Source: Hordeum vulgare subsp. vulgare (taxonomy: Eukaryota > Streptophyta > Magnoliopsida > Poales > Poaceae). Taken from it: 64,000 nt of DNA. The position numbers and the translations under genes are program-made. The notes under the pieces were generated by a model. It was not told the DNA's origin, searched no databases, and was given only the letters and a program-made list of their open reading frames with translations. Shown here piece by piece: positions 33,635 through 45,596 of the stretch. The stretch lies in NCBI RefSeq assembly GCF_904849725.1, contig NC_058518.1, forward strand, positions 418,445,081 through 418,509,080, written 5' to 3'. Each line of letters opens with the position of its first letter. Position 1 is the first letter of the stretch.

Positions 33635-36600
33635 TGTCGGGACCCCGATCCTAAGCCATAGGAATCCAGCGTGTAACACATCGCATCTCTTTGCGGTCTC
33701 ACGCACGGTTAACTCCACGGCTGCAGCCTTACCTTAGCCGGGACCGTTTGCGTCTTTTGACTCACGTATGCAATAGTGTCGCTAGCATTCCAATGTCAAA
33801 GAACCCGGATCGACATGTCTAGTCATAAACCAAAGTGGCAGTACTGCACAAGGACAGGCATACATGACCCAACAAAGCAGGTGTCGGTCACCAGCGAGTG
33901 TAGACGAGTCGTAGCAAGCTACAAGGACTCCATTACATCGCGTGACATTTCCCCAAAGGGGACAGACACAGCAGCTAAGAAGGACACATGCCGGTCAACC
34001 AAGGTGTCCGGAGCAGTAGCGAGCTACCATGGCTCGTTGGATCACAAAGGGGCATTTCCTTGTAAGGAGTGCTACTAAAGTTCACGACTAGGTAATCGAA
34101 CCCCATACATATCAAGTATGACACACGTACGCATGGCATACCGATATGTATAGATACATCGATGGCATCACAACATAACCATAAACATACAAACTTTATT
34201 TAAGAGGCTCGGAAGAGCCACACACATAATATTACACATTAAGGGTCTCACGACCCATAATAGCAGTCATTCAGTTACAAGCCAGCGGAAGAGTTTAAAA
34301 CTGTCTGAGTACAGACAGGTGCAACTACAGGGGCACATGGCCTGACTATACTACAGACCCAACGTAGGGCCAGATCGTAGCTGGGACACCAGCTACTCGT
34401 CGTCGTCGATGTCTACGAAGAACCCTCCATTAGGGTCATTAGCAACCTCTGCAAAATTTATTAAGCAAACATGACTACGAAGGTACTCAACAAGACTTTA
34501 GGACAACTATCTACTCATGCAAGGTATCAAAAGGGTATTGTGGGGTTTCATGCGGAAAGCTAGCATTTGACTCGTGGCTAGACAACTTGCGTTTTTAAAT
34601 AATTTTGACAACTTGATTTCTCGCACACGAGTCCACTAACACCACAACAATACACCATCGTGGAATCATTCCGTCTCCATACGGAAATGCCGTCCACGAC
34701 ACTCACGCTTATCTTGACAATTTTATGAGTAGCCATTGCAATTATCTATGATCAACATATGTCTCCAAGTAGTCCATAACCGCGGACGCGGCTATTCGAA
34801 TAGATCATAACCCTGCAGGGGTGTACTTCGTCACACACGCTCTCACCACTTATCGCAATGTGCACATCATGCACCTCGGCAACCTTCAAGCGAAAGCCCA
34901 GCGAGGGAGTCGGCCACGACCGTTAACCACACTAGTACCTAGTCCAGGTTTATCGCCTATCTGAGAGTAACCCGTACGGAAGTCCGGCCGAGGTTTCCGC
35001 CACGGCCTCAAAAGATGTGCGCAGGGTTCCCAAGCCCACCATTCGGCTGCCACTTGGTACACCGTGCCACTGCCTACCGCATCACAACCCACCTCTCAGG
35101 TCCGCACCATGCACGGCCTCCAGCATGACTAAAACACCAGAAACTACTTGCAACTCTTGGACCGAGTACTAAGCGATTAATGGGCCGAGCGGGGTCATAT
35201 TTCAGGGCCCAGCATGTGGTAGTATCTAGTCTTGGATTACATACACGGAACTCAGTTCCTAAGGACGGTTCCAATGAAACAACCCGCCATGTACTCCTAC
35301 ACAGCCTTTCACCGGTACCTTTACCAAATCAGATTCCACACACAACCTTTGCTTACCGAACGCATTCTCACAATTCTTTTCATCTCCCAGATGACATACC
35401 ATACACAACTCTAAGCATAGCATGCATAGCAGGATAAGGCACATCATGGCTCAAACAACTACCAGGTATGCTAGGTTGCAAGGTTCGGCTATTTACTGTG
35501 ACAAGGATAGGTCATGCAAAGGAAGTGGGTTCAACTAACGTGGCAAAAGCAGTTGAAGCATTTGATCCTAATGCAATAAATAAGTGCAGGAGCAAGAACA
35601 TGGGATTTATCAGGATGATCAAAAATGGTTGCTTGCCTTGTTGCTCAGAGGAGGGACAATATCCGTCAGACGGATATTCGGTGGAATCCGGGGGTGCGGA
35701 GCCTACCGAAATGAATGGCAACAATCAATAACAATCATATGCAAACAAGATGATGCATGAGCATGGCATGAGAATGCAAGGTGATAAACTATTATAATCA
35801 ACATGTATTAGGTTTGAAGTTGATTTGAATTACATTCAAATATCAATTCAAACGAGGTATTCTCGGATACCGATTTAATTGATTCGACCTGATGCTCAGA
35901 TCAAATTGATGTTAGCATGCATGAGATGTCATGTTAAGGTACTGGTTTGTTATTAGAACAATGTTTGATCATGTCAAACAAAAAGAAATTTAAATACTTT
36001 TCATATTCCATTTATAAAGTAATTATAAGAATTGACTTATTCATTAATCTACATGTTTGGGTTCTGTAACCTTTTCAAACATGATTGAAAATGTCATATT
36101 CAGATTCCTTGAATTTTTCTGATACTTTTTCGTGTATAAATTATTTTCATTGGAGTTACAGATTAATTTCTATGAATTTTTGAAGTTTTAAACATTTCTG
36201 GAATTATTCTTATACTGAAAAATACATTTACTGCATCAGCATGACATCAGCAGGTCCACTGGCCGTTGAAAGTCAAACCTGACTAGTGGGACCCACTGGT
36301 CAGTGACTCTGGTCAGTTTTAGATTAAGTTTAAACTTAATTAGCTGATTAATCTTACTGGTCCCACATGTCAGTGACTTATTAACTTATCTGATTTATTT
36401 TTATTACTTCTAAACTGTCCAGAGGCTGGCCCCACACGTGAGTGGCTCACGCCAGCTGAGATCCACCGGCGGCGAGGTCGTCCTTGCCGGCGGGGAGCCT
36501 CCGGCGACCGCCAGAATGTCGGAAATGGCGCACAGAGGGCCAAACTCGGCGCGGAGAGCACCAGAGGAACGGCCACTCGATGGCGCGCACGATGGGACAA

Positions 36601-37832
36601 GCCCCAGGGGCTGGGGTGGCCGGACTCGACGCCGGCGACGAGCTTGGCGGCGACCAAGTTCGGCCATCGTCGAAGCCATCAAATACGGGGTCAAAACGCT
36701 CGGGGCTGGGCACCTAATGCATCTACATGACGTCCTGAGACTGTTGGTGGCCTCAGACGGACCAACACTTCACCGGAGGGCTACCGACGACGAGCTGCAG
36801 CGGCGGTCCTCGTCGGGCTCCGATGGAACTAGGCCTAGAGGAGGGGATCGACGGGGAGAGCTTAGGGGAAAAGACCGCATGCTCACGGGGAGTGCAGAGC
36901 AGGGCTTGGACGGCTCGGGGAAGGGCTGAGGGCGACGAATCGAGCAGAGCTCGCTGGCGGCCGAAGGTTTAAGACGACGATGTCGTGGGCGTTGCAGGGC
37001 TCGGGGAAGCTTCGGCTTCTGCAGAGAGGACCAGATCGACGAGGCGGAGCTAACGGCGTGCTCAGCAAGAGGATCCAATGGCTAGGGGCACGGGCAGCTC
37101 GAGCTCGAGCTCCTGTCTATGGAGGCAGAGAGAGGGAGGAGAGATCCGAGAGGAGGGGGGGAACTGGCGCTGGGAATGGATAGGCACGGGCTCGGGGAGC
37201 TTATCCTCGGGCTTGCCAGCACGAGACGGCGGCCAGGCAGGCGCACAGGTGCGTGGCCGCGCCGGAGTACGCGGGGGCCACCTCTTGCTGCCCACTGGCG
37301 GGGGAGGAAGACGACAGGAATTGCTGGGCCGGGCCAGGTTAGGCGACAGGTAAGGATTTTTCATTTTCTTTCTGTTTTTGTTTCTGTTTTGCTATTTCAC
37401 TGGTTTTCTATTTATTTCAACTCTCAAATAAATTGTAAAAGCTATGTTAAGCACCCTAGAATATTTGTTGGAATATTTCCAACCATTTCCAAAGTTTTCA
37501 ATATTTTTGAAAGTTTAAAGTTTCTGATTTCAAATTTAAAACTTGAAACTAGTAGCCTTTTGCATTTATTTAAAATGCTTAAAGTGTCAAGAAAATGGTT
37601 TTCTTCATTGCTTATTTACTTTCATGATTTATCAGAAAGTTTGAACTTTTCTTGAGGCCATTTTGGGTTCATTGATTTTAACTAGTTTTGAGATTTCCTT
37701 TATTTGAAGAAGTGGCTAGGGTTTGAGTTTTTCCTTCACCTCTTTCTTTGATCTTGTTGAAACTTTCTTAGATGCAATGCAAAGAAGACATGAGCACAAG
37801 ACTAACTTGCTTAATGTGTCAGGGATGTGACA
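33635..37832 (-). mobile_element. soloLTR-6b: 4.2 kb solo LTR in RLG-4
   Basis: The + strand reads TGTCGGGACCCCG to GGGATGTGACA. It is flanked by AATAA at 33630-33634 and 37833-37837. It is the reverse complement of the soloLTR-6a family, with long near-identical stretches (for example 33650-36200 against 24000-26580). The GC-rich block (about 36420-37360) is markedly different from that of 6a. The insertion splits the RLG-4 ORF. ORFs in the GC block (36370-37364) are not called as genes. Confidence 0.93.
35658..35678. repeat. Perfect 21-bp palindrome in soloLTR-6b
   Basis: The same arms, AATATCCGTC and GACGGATATT, as in soloLTR-6a, with the opposite central base because of orientation. Confidence 0.9.
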
Positions 37833-37837
37833 AATAA

Positions 37838-38136
37838 TCATCATAAATAGGGGGCATGCTTTCATCATAATAAATTTGATCATGCAAAGTGGGGGAACTA
37901 AAAAGTTCATCTTCATCAAACATAGCATCCCCAAGCTTGTGGCTTTGCATATCATTAGCATCATGGGTATTCAAAGAATTCATACTAACAACATTGCAAT
38001 CATCCTCATCATTCACATATTTTATGCCAAGCATTCTATGTAATTCTTCTTCTAGCACTTGACCACAATTTTCTTTTCCATCATTTTCACGAAAGACATT
38101 AAAAAGATGAAGCATATGAGGTAACCTTAATTTCAT
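37838..38136 (-). pseudogene. RLG-4 unknown ORF, N-terminal part
   Basis: The start MKLRLPHMLHLF at 38136 lies about 97 bp after the primer site. The segment is acidic (NDEDDCN, DAMFDEDELF, DESMPPIYDDY) and runs directly into the target-site copy of soloLTR-6b. The frame resumes at 33629. Unknown function; see the C-terminal entry. Confidence 0.65.
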
Positions 38137-38232
38137 TTTTTTCTAGTTTTATATTAATAAACTAAACTAGTGATAAAACAAGAAACTAAAAGATTCAATT
38201 GCAAGATCTAAAGATATACCTTCAAGTGCTAA

Positions 38233-38252
38233 CCTCCCCGGCAACGGCGCCA
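38233..38252 (-). promoter_or_regulatory. RLG-4 primer binding site (tRNA-Asp type)
   Basis: On the minus strand TGGCGCCGTTGCCGGGGAGG lies 10 bases inside the 5' LTR. It is a perfect match to the Athila-lineage site. Confidence 0.92.
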
Positions 38253-38262
38253 GAAAAGAGCT

Positions 38263-39732
38263 TGATGTCTACTACGCAACCTTCTCCTTGTAGACGTTGT
38301 TGGGCCTCCAAGTGCATAGGTTTGTAGGACAGTAGCAATTTTCCCTCAAGTAGGTGACCTAAGGTTTATCAATCCGCGGGAGGCGTAGGATGAATATGGT
38401 CTCTCTCAAGCAACCCTGCAACCAAATAACAAAGAGTCTCTTGTGTCCCCAACACACCCAATACAATGGTAAGTTGTATAGGTGCACTAGTTCGGCGAAG
38501 AGATGGTGACACAAGTGCAATATGGATGATAGATATAGGTTTTTGTAATCTGAAATTATAAAAACAGCAACGTTACTAATAGTAAAAGTGAGCAAGAACG
38601 GTATTGCAATGCGTGGAAACAAGGCCTAGGGTTCATACTTTCACTAGTAGAAGTTCTCTCAATAATGATAACATAATTGGATCATATAACTAGCCCTCAA
38701 CATGCAACAAAGAGTCACTCCAAAGTCACTAATAGCGAAGAACAAACGAAGAGAATATTGTCAGGTACAAAACCACCACAAAGTTATTCTTTCTATCGAT
38801 CTATTCAAGAGTCTGTAGTAAAATAAGACGAAGCTATTCTTTCCGTTCAATCTATCCTAGAGTTCGTACTAGAATAACACCTTAAGACACACATCAACCA
38901 AGACCCTAATGTCACCTAGATACTCCATTGTCACCTCAAGTATCCGTGGGCATGATTATACGATAGGCATCACACAATCTCAGAATCATCTATTCAGCCA
39001 ACACACAGAACTTCAAAGAGTGCCCCAAAGTTTCTACCGGAGAGTCAAGAATAAAACGTGTGCCAACCTCTATGCATAGATTCCCAATGTCACGAAACCC
39101 GCAAGTTGATCACCAAAACATACATCAAGTACTCACATGAATATTCCATTGTCACCAAAGATAGACACGTGCAAGACATACATCAAGTGTTCACAATTCC
39201 TTAAAGATTCATTCCGATAAGGTAACTTCAAAGGGAAAAATCAATTCATTACAAGAAGGGAGAGGGGGAAGAACATCATAAGATCCAACTATAGTAGCAA
39301 AGCCTGCGGTACATTGAGATCAAGACATCTCAAGAACACGAGAGAGAAAGATCAAACACATAGCTACTGGTACATACCCTCAGCCCCGAGGGAGAACTAC
39401 TCCCTACTCGTCATGGAGATGGCCGGGATGATGAAGATGGCCACCGGAGATAGATTCCCCCTCCGACAGGGTGCCGGAACGGGCTCCCGATTGGTTTTTG
39501 GTGGCTACAGAGGCTTGCGGCGGCGGAAATCCCGATCTAGGTTTATTTCTGGAGGTTTCTGTATTTGTAAGACCAGATGGCATCGAGAACAAGTCGTGGG
39601 GACCAACGAGGGAGTCACGAGCCCTCCAGGCGCGCCTAGGGGGGTGGGCGCGCCTCCCTGGCTCGTGGCTTCCTCGGGACTCAGTATTGATGTCTTTATA
39701 TCAAAAATTATAGATACGTTGGAGATGTATCA
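38263..39732 (-). repeat. RLG-4 5' LTR (1470 bp) with internal deletion
   Basis: Near-identical to 14298-15983 except that about 235 bp equivalent to 15716-15952 is replaced by about 26 bp (39680-39705). That patch reads CTCAGTATTGATGT plus C/A plus TTTATATCAAA and also occurs at 39832-39857. Confidence 0.92.
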
Positions 39733-39737
39733 CCAGT

Positions 39738-39825
39738 CCCGGTTAGGTTCATTCAAATCATGAAAATTAGAGTCCAAAACAAGAGTAAAAGTATTTGGAG
39801 AAGTAGATACGTTTGAGACATATCA
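39738..39825 (-). mobile_element. soloLTR-3, part 2
   Basis: It ends GAGACATATCA, the complement of the TGATATGTCTC LTR start, followed by the GTATG target-site copy. It completes soloLTR-3 across RLG-4. Confidence 0.9.
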
Positions 39826-39830
39826 GTATG

Positions 39831-39993
39831 CCTCAGTATTGATGTATTTATATCAAACTATAGACTATTGCCTTGAATCACTTGTGTCCAAATATTCATG
39901 CCATGATTAGACATTTGTCTCAAGCTTATTTTAGGTTGCATTCCACATAAAAATTATCTTTTTATCCTTCACCTACTCGATGACGAGTAGGAA
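39831..39993 (+). other. RLG-2 internal region, last part
   Basis: Continues RLG-2 from 12994 past soloLTR-3. It contains CCTACTCGATGACGAGTAGG, the lead-in to the 3' LTR shared with RLG-4 (CTCGTCCTCGAGTAGG in reverse). The polypurine tract itself and the LTR start are missing. Confidence 0.75.
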
Positions 39994-40833
39994 TTAATAT
40001 TAGGAAAACTCTCCTCCCATCTAGGGGGAGACCATGGAGTAATAATAATGTGGGGGCCTCTCCCCCCTCTCTTTGATGGCGCCCGAACACCACCGGGGCA
40101 ACCACCATGATGATGATCTACACCAACAACTTCGCCACCATCACCTTCAACTCTCCGCCCCTCTATGTAGCGGTGTAGCACCTATTTTACCCATTCTAAT
40201 CTCTACTTAAACATGGCACTTAATGTTATATATTATTACCAAATGATGTGTGGCTATCCTATGATGATTTAGTAGATTACTTTTATCCTATGGGTTGATT
40301 TATGATCATGATTGGTTTGAGTTGTATGTTTTATTTTGATGTTTTCCTATGGTGCCCTGCATGTAGCGCGAGCGTGTGGGATTACTTCTATAGGGTGTTG
40401 CAATATGTTGACAATTCACTTATAGTGGGTTGTGAGAGTGACTAGAACACAAACCCGAGTAAGGAGGTTGTTGCGTATGCGAGTAAAGAGGACTTGTTAT
40501 TTAATGCAATGGTTGAGTTTTACCATAATGAACTCTAGTACTGGTGTATGCTTGCTAGATATCTAATCATAAGTGCATACGATCCAAGTACAAAAAGAAT
40601 GTTAGCTCATGCCCCTCCCTCATATAAAACGGCAATAATGATTACTAGTCTAGTTATCAATTTCCTAGGGACAAATCTTTCTCTTGTGTTACAAAAAGAT
40701 TTCTACTAAACAACTAACTTTTATTATCTTGCAAATTATTCGAAGTTTTATTACACCTAACTACTCCTAGTTTTATTTTTGGAAACTTATCCTTTTATTC
40801 TCGCAAAGTAGTTTTATTATTGTTCTAGGTAAA
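39994..40833 (+). repeat. RLG-2 3' LTR, first part, 5'-truncated
   Basis: It starts inside the LTR (ACTCTCCTCCCATCTAGGGGG). Relative to soloLTR-7, about 540 bp of LTR start is absent. It then matches soloLTR-7 and the 5' LTR remnant through to AGGTAAA, where soloLTR-7 interrupts it. Confidence 0.8.
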
Positions 40834-41434
40834 TGATACATCTTCGTCGTATCTATAATTTTTTATTGTTTCATGCCAATATTCTACAACTTTCATATGA
40901 TTTTGGCAACATTTTATATCATTTTTGGCACTAACTTACTTATCGTGTGCCCAATTCCAATTCCTTTTTTGTGTATTTTTTCTTTCACAAAAATTCCATA
41001 TCAAACAAAGTCCGAACGCGATAAAAAATTACGAAGTTTTTCAAAATATATGTGAATTTTGGGAAGAAGAACCAATGCAACACAGTGCCCGAGGGAGGCA
41101 CCAGCAAACAAGGCGCGACGAGGGAAGTGACCGTGACCTGATAGCTTGTGCCTCCCCCTTAAGTCGGTTGGGTCTCTACTTTCTCCACAAGAAAGATAAT
41201 TTTCCAAAAAAATCCCCTCAATATTTTAGACCGAATGGAGTTACGGATCTTTGGATATTTAAGAAACGGTGAACAGCTAGAAAACAGAAGCGAAAATAGG
41301 AGATGAATAGAGTGAGAGAGAGATCCAATCTCGGAGGGTCTCTTGCCCTCTAGGAGCCATGGCGGCTATGGACCAAACGGGAAACTCTACTCCAATCTAG
41401 GGGGAGACCAAGGAAGATGAAGAAGGAGGGGGCT
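40834..41434 (+). mobile_element. soloLTR-7, part 1
   Basis: It begins TGATACATCTTCGTCG after GTAAA (40829-40833). It matches the LTR type of RLG-2 and continues at 50949 after RLG-8. A GC hairpin-like pair lies at about 41091-41105 and 41144-41160 (GAGGGAGGCACC and GTGCCTCCCC). Confidence 0.82.
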
Positions 41435-42922
41435 TGATGAACTATGAGTATAGGGGGTCAATCATAGTCCTTTCGATAAGTAAGAGTGTCGAACGCAACG
41501 AGGAGTAGAAGAAAATGACAAGCAATTTTCAGCAAGGTAATTTCTGCAAGCACTGAATTAGCTGTAACAAGTTGTTTCATAGCCAGATAATTGTAACAAG
41601 TGACAAGCAGCAATAGTAACAATAGGTGCAGCAAGGGAGCCCAATACTTTTGTGGCAAAGCACAAGCCAAAATAGGTTCTTATAATAGGCAAAGCGTTCT
41701 TGAGGGCACACGGCAATTTCATCTAGTCACTTTCGTGATGTTGGGTTAATTCGCGTTTGGTATTTTGATAATTTGATATGTGGGCCAGTGCTGGGGTGTT
41801 GTTCTTACTTGAAAAAACCTCCCACTTATGATTAACCCTCCCGCAAGCATCCGCAACTACGATAAAGTATTAACAATAAATTCTAACCATATCATTAAAC
41901 ATAGGGATCCAAATTAGCCCCTTGCGAAGTAGTGCAAAGACTAGGGTTTAAGTTTCTTTCACTTTTGCAACCCACCCTCTAATTACTACTCCACAATGCA
42001 TTCCCTTAGTCCCAAAGATGGTGAAGTGTTATGTAGTCGATGTTCACATAACACCACTAAGGGAATCACAACATTCATATCATCAAAATATCAAACGAAT
42101 AAGAAATTGACATGACTACTTGCAACATGATGTCTCCCATGGCCTCAAGAACAAAAGTAACTACTCACAAGTGATAAACATGTTCATGATCAGAGAGGTA
42201 TTGAATAGCATAATGGATCTGAACACATGATCTTCCACCAAATAAACCATGAAGCATCAACTACAAGATGTAGTCAACACTACTAGACACACCCCATGTA
42301 CCAATTCAAGGTTCCGGTACAAGATTGAGTACAAGAGATGAACTAGGGTTTTGATAGGAGATGGTGTTGATGAAAATGTTGATGAAGGTTGGCTTCCCCA
42401 AGATGAGAGGGTTTTTTGGTGATGACGATGGCCTCGAATTCCCCCTCCGGGAGGGAAGTTCCTCCGGCGGAATCGCTCCGCCGGAGGGCAAAAGTGCTCC
42501 TGCCCAGGGTCCGCCTCGACACGATGGCGCTTCATCCCAAAAGTCCTCTTCTTAATTTTTTAGAGTGAAGGAGAATTTATACCAGAAGATGGTCGCTAGA
42601 GGTGGGCCAGGTGGCCCACTAGACATCAGACCGCGCCAGGGGTGCGTGGCACCCTGGTGAATAGTGGCCGCTTGGTGGCCCCCCTCCTATACTTCTTTGC
42701 TCCAGTATTTTTTACTTATTATAAAATAAATCTCCGTAAATTTTCAGCCCAATTGGAGATGTGCATAATAATTATGTCTGACGTAGCTTTCTCAAGTCCA
42801 GAGTTCCATCTGCAGATATTCTCCCACTTGATGTAAACCTTCCATATTATGAGAGAAAAGGCGTCAGAGTTACTGCACCAAGTGGCAAAATGCATGAAAA
42901 CACTATAAATAATAGTAACAAA
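41435..42922 (-). repeat. RLG-8 3' LTR, last bases missing
   Basis: Collinear with 49451-50948. The final about 24 bp, including the TGATACGTC start on the minus strand, is absent at its junction with the internal region near 42922. Confidence 0.88.
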
Positions 42923-44617
42923 TCTGCAAGCTTGTCCTCAAATTAGACCTCGCTTGTCCTCAAGAGAAAGCTGGTGACGAAAATCATGACCACATGCTTT
43001 GAGAGAGAGGTGTCGTAAAAACAAAATACGGACATAGTAGCAGCATGCTCATTATTATAACAGAAAATAAAACCTTGTAAAATACTTCATCACAACATTT
43101 TCATCATAAAACTTTTATCATAAAAGCTTCTTATAAACAAGTATAAATTCATCACAACATTGAAGTATGAAGCATAAACTCTATTGAATACTAACAAACT
43201 ATGTTCTCAATCAACTTTGCAACACAATTCATCATTTTTTAGGAAGGTTCACATGTCGGAGCTTTTAAGCAAGTCTACATTCTCAAGCATCTTTTAGTAT
43301 TCTATGATTGCTAACGCTCACCGCATACATATGAGCAAATGGTTTCAATTGGCACACATAGAAATACACGGGCTTATAGTGTTGCCTCCCAACGTATTCA
43401 CCTCAAGGGTGATGTCAACAATAATAACTCCTGACCACCCAGATTCAGCTGGATATATATGTTTAGATCTTTGCCACCACATGATGCTTACCAAATAGAA
43501 GATAAAGGAAGCAGAGGAAAATACTTTGAATCTTGCACAAAAGTAAATACATAAAGGTAAAAGATAGGCCCTTCGAAGAGGGAAGCACATGTTTTCATGT
43601 GCTTTTTCGTTGTATGCTCAATATCTTAGTGCAAAGGAATGTTACATTATATTGCCCCTTGTGATGGCAAACTTTATTATGTAGTTTGTCGCTTTTATTA
43701 TCGCCATCACAAGTTTGTACAACGCTTAATTTCTATTACTCTAAATAACCAAACATGTTTAGAAGCAATTTTTATTGCTATGCGCACCGATGACAACTTA
43801 CTTGAAGGATCTTACTCAATCCATAGCTAGGTTTTGGATGCACATGTAGCATCACTACTTAGTGAGGAGTTTTGGCTAGCAAAGATATTGGGCAAGCACC
43901 AAATCTTAGAGGACCTATAACAATATAACTTCTATGTGAATGTGAATAAACATAAATCATTACATTGTCTTCCTTGTCCAATGTCAACAGTTTTGGCATA
44001 TTATAATTAATGGGGATTCCATCACAAAAGATGTCAAGGATAGTGTATTTGCATGTAAATCTTCTCTTCACTTATTAATTCCTTCATGTGTTACATCACC
44101 GACCAATGCTATTTTTGTCAACCTTTAGCAAATTTTACCACTTATACTTTTCCTTATGTGATGTCACTACTTACTATAAGATGATTAACATATGATATTT
44201 TTCATTATTTTCCTTTATTTTTATTGAAGAGAGAAAGTAAAGAAGGAAAACTCAAACTAAACTTTATTGTATAACTCTCACTCGATTACATAGATAGATA
44301 GATAGATCACGAAACTAGCACTCGAAGGTAAAATATCGAACTAAACTTTTATTTGACTAAATTTAAAAATAGATAAATGTGAAACTAAGATGGATAAAGA
44401 TAAATAAGAGTGATGGTGATACGATACAGGGGCGCCTCCCCCAAGCTTGGAGCCAAGGGGTGTGCACATACCCCGTGTACTCAAGTCTCCTTCTTTTGTG
44501 GTGAAGAGGGCAGTAGATTCTTAGCAACGATGCCCCTCAGGAAACGATTTTCCTCCTCGATCTTGTTAACTAGTTGCTTGAGCTCCATTATTTCCTTACA
44601 TATCCTTCCGATGACAG
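42923..44617 (-). other. RLG-8 3' non-coding region
   Basis: No intact coding frame. On the minus strand the LTR-proximal part holds GAGGACAAGCGAGGTC-like text typical of the approach to the 3' LTR. A short (TAGA)n run is at about 44288-44307. Confidence 0.6.
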
Positions 44618-44944
44618 TTAAAGCACTGTCCACCCATGGGTGTATCCTGGCTGCGGGGAAAAAGCAACACTCCTTCTCAAGTTATTATAAGAGATGAACT
44701 TAGTATTGGGAGGTTTAACTGAATCTAGCAGGACTAAGCCCATGAATTCCTCGTGGTAGCCATCAGATTGAAGTGGAGAAATTAATTCCTCTTTGGTAGT
44801 TTCTTTCAGTTCCTCCTTCTTCAGCTCCATGTTCATCAACAAAGCATCTTCTTCTACGTGGCTGGAGCAGGAAGAATACATGATGCCGGGCTTGATAGTT
44901 CTGATAGGAAAATAGCACGAAACAAGAACACATGATTTCTCCAT
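44618..44944 (-). CDS. RLG-8 3' ORF, unknown
   Basis: A 108-residue frame, MEKSCVLVSCYF to HGWTVL. The middle is acidic and helical (MNMELKKEELKETTKEEL). No signal peptide, membrane segment or known domain is evident. It lies after integrase in the position of the Athila 3' ORF but does not resemble the RLG-5 3' ORF. An LTR-like hairpin module (45041-45102) lies just upstream, about 100 bp from the ATG. I recall similar short ORFs in other Triticeae Gypsy elements but cannot verify that. It could be a truncated version of a longer protein. Confidence 0.5.
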   Translation of the reverse strand: MEKSCVLVSCYFPIRTIKPGIMYSSCSSHVEEDALLMNMELKKEELKETTKEELISPLQSDGYHEEFMGLVLLDSVKPPNTKFISYNNLRRSVAFSPQPGYTHGWTVL

Positions 44945-45040
44945 GGTACCGGGGTCATATCATGGGGATATATATATATAGATTTGTTATACAAGGAAAT
45001 ACGTGTTCCAGAAGAAAATGGAGCTAGGAAGGTGCCCGAG

Positions 45041-45102
45041 GGGCCCACTAGACATCATACCTCGCCAAGGGTGCTTGGCGCGCCCTAGTGTCTAGTGGAC
45101 AC
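45041..45102 (-). repeat. LTR-like GC hairpin module upstream of RLG-8 3' ORF
   Basis: The arms GGGCCCACTAGACATCATAC and GTCTAGTGGACAC pair across a short loop. The text resembles the element's own LTR at 50612-50680 (GCCCACTAGACATCAGGCC and CGCGCCCTAGTGCCTAGTGG). Confidence 0.72.
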
Positions 45103-45596
45103 CTCAGTTGCCTTCCCGTGTGTTTCTCAGTTTCCTAATTTTTCTAATATCCTAAAACTGCTAGAAAATATTCTTGCGGATTTTTCTGAGCCCGTTTACT
45201 TACCGTATCACATACTTTTCCTTTTAAGGGTTATGGAGTGTTCTAGAAGGTCTCCCTAATGTGCTCCTCCGGTGTCATGGTTTGGATAATATTTGTTGCA
45301 ACATTTATTGGTGTACCTAAAATATAGTGCTTTATTCTTTGTCCATTGACCACCTTCGGGTTAGTGTCTTCTGGATTATTGATCTTAATAGCTCGAGTCT
45401 GATAAACTTCTTCGATGATATCCGGTCATTCCCATTTGGAGAGAAGTTATCCTGCAAAAATTCTAAGACGAGAATTGTACAATATAACATATGCACCAAC
45501 TTGGAATTATCGCTTTTGGATTCTTTTGTCATGCCATCTTTTAACTTTTTCTATGAACAGTTTGGCATTTTCATAGGCCTGGGTTCTCCATGCATC

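Larger units (their letters stand above)
14298..39732 (-). mobile_element. RLG-4: non-autonomous Athila-lineage element, minus strand
   Basis: The LTRs are 38263-39732 (5', minus strand) and 14298-15983 (3'). Target-site copies CCAGT lie at 14293-14297 and 39733-39737. Just inside the 5' LTR is a perfect tRNA-Asp-type primer site. The element's own DNA is 14298-17939, 31565-33634 and 37833-39732. RLG-5 (TSD CTTAT) and soloLTR-6b (TSD AATAA) fill the rest. It encodes one recognisable unknown ORF, split by soloLTR-6b, and no gag or pol. The LTR start (on the + strand TGATGTCTACTAC) is familiar from an abundant Triticeae Gypsy family of the Sabrina/WHAM kind; the exact name is uncertain. Confidence 0.92.

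Noticed and set aside
36370..37364. Many overlapping frames on both strands in soloLTR-6b
   Set aside because: GC-rich LTR core; the frames do not match those of soloLTR-6a and carry no motif.
44971..44983. TA-rich run as a promoter TATA box
   Set aside because: A plain (TA)n microsatellite within RLG-8; nothing ties it to a start.
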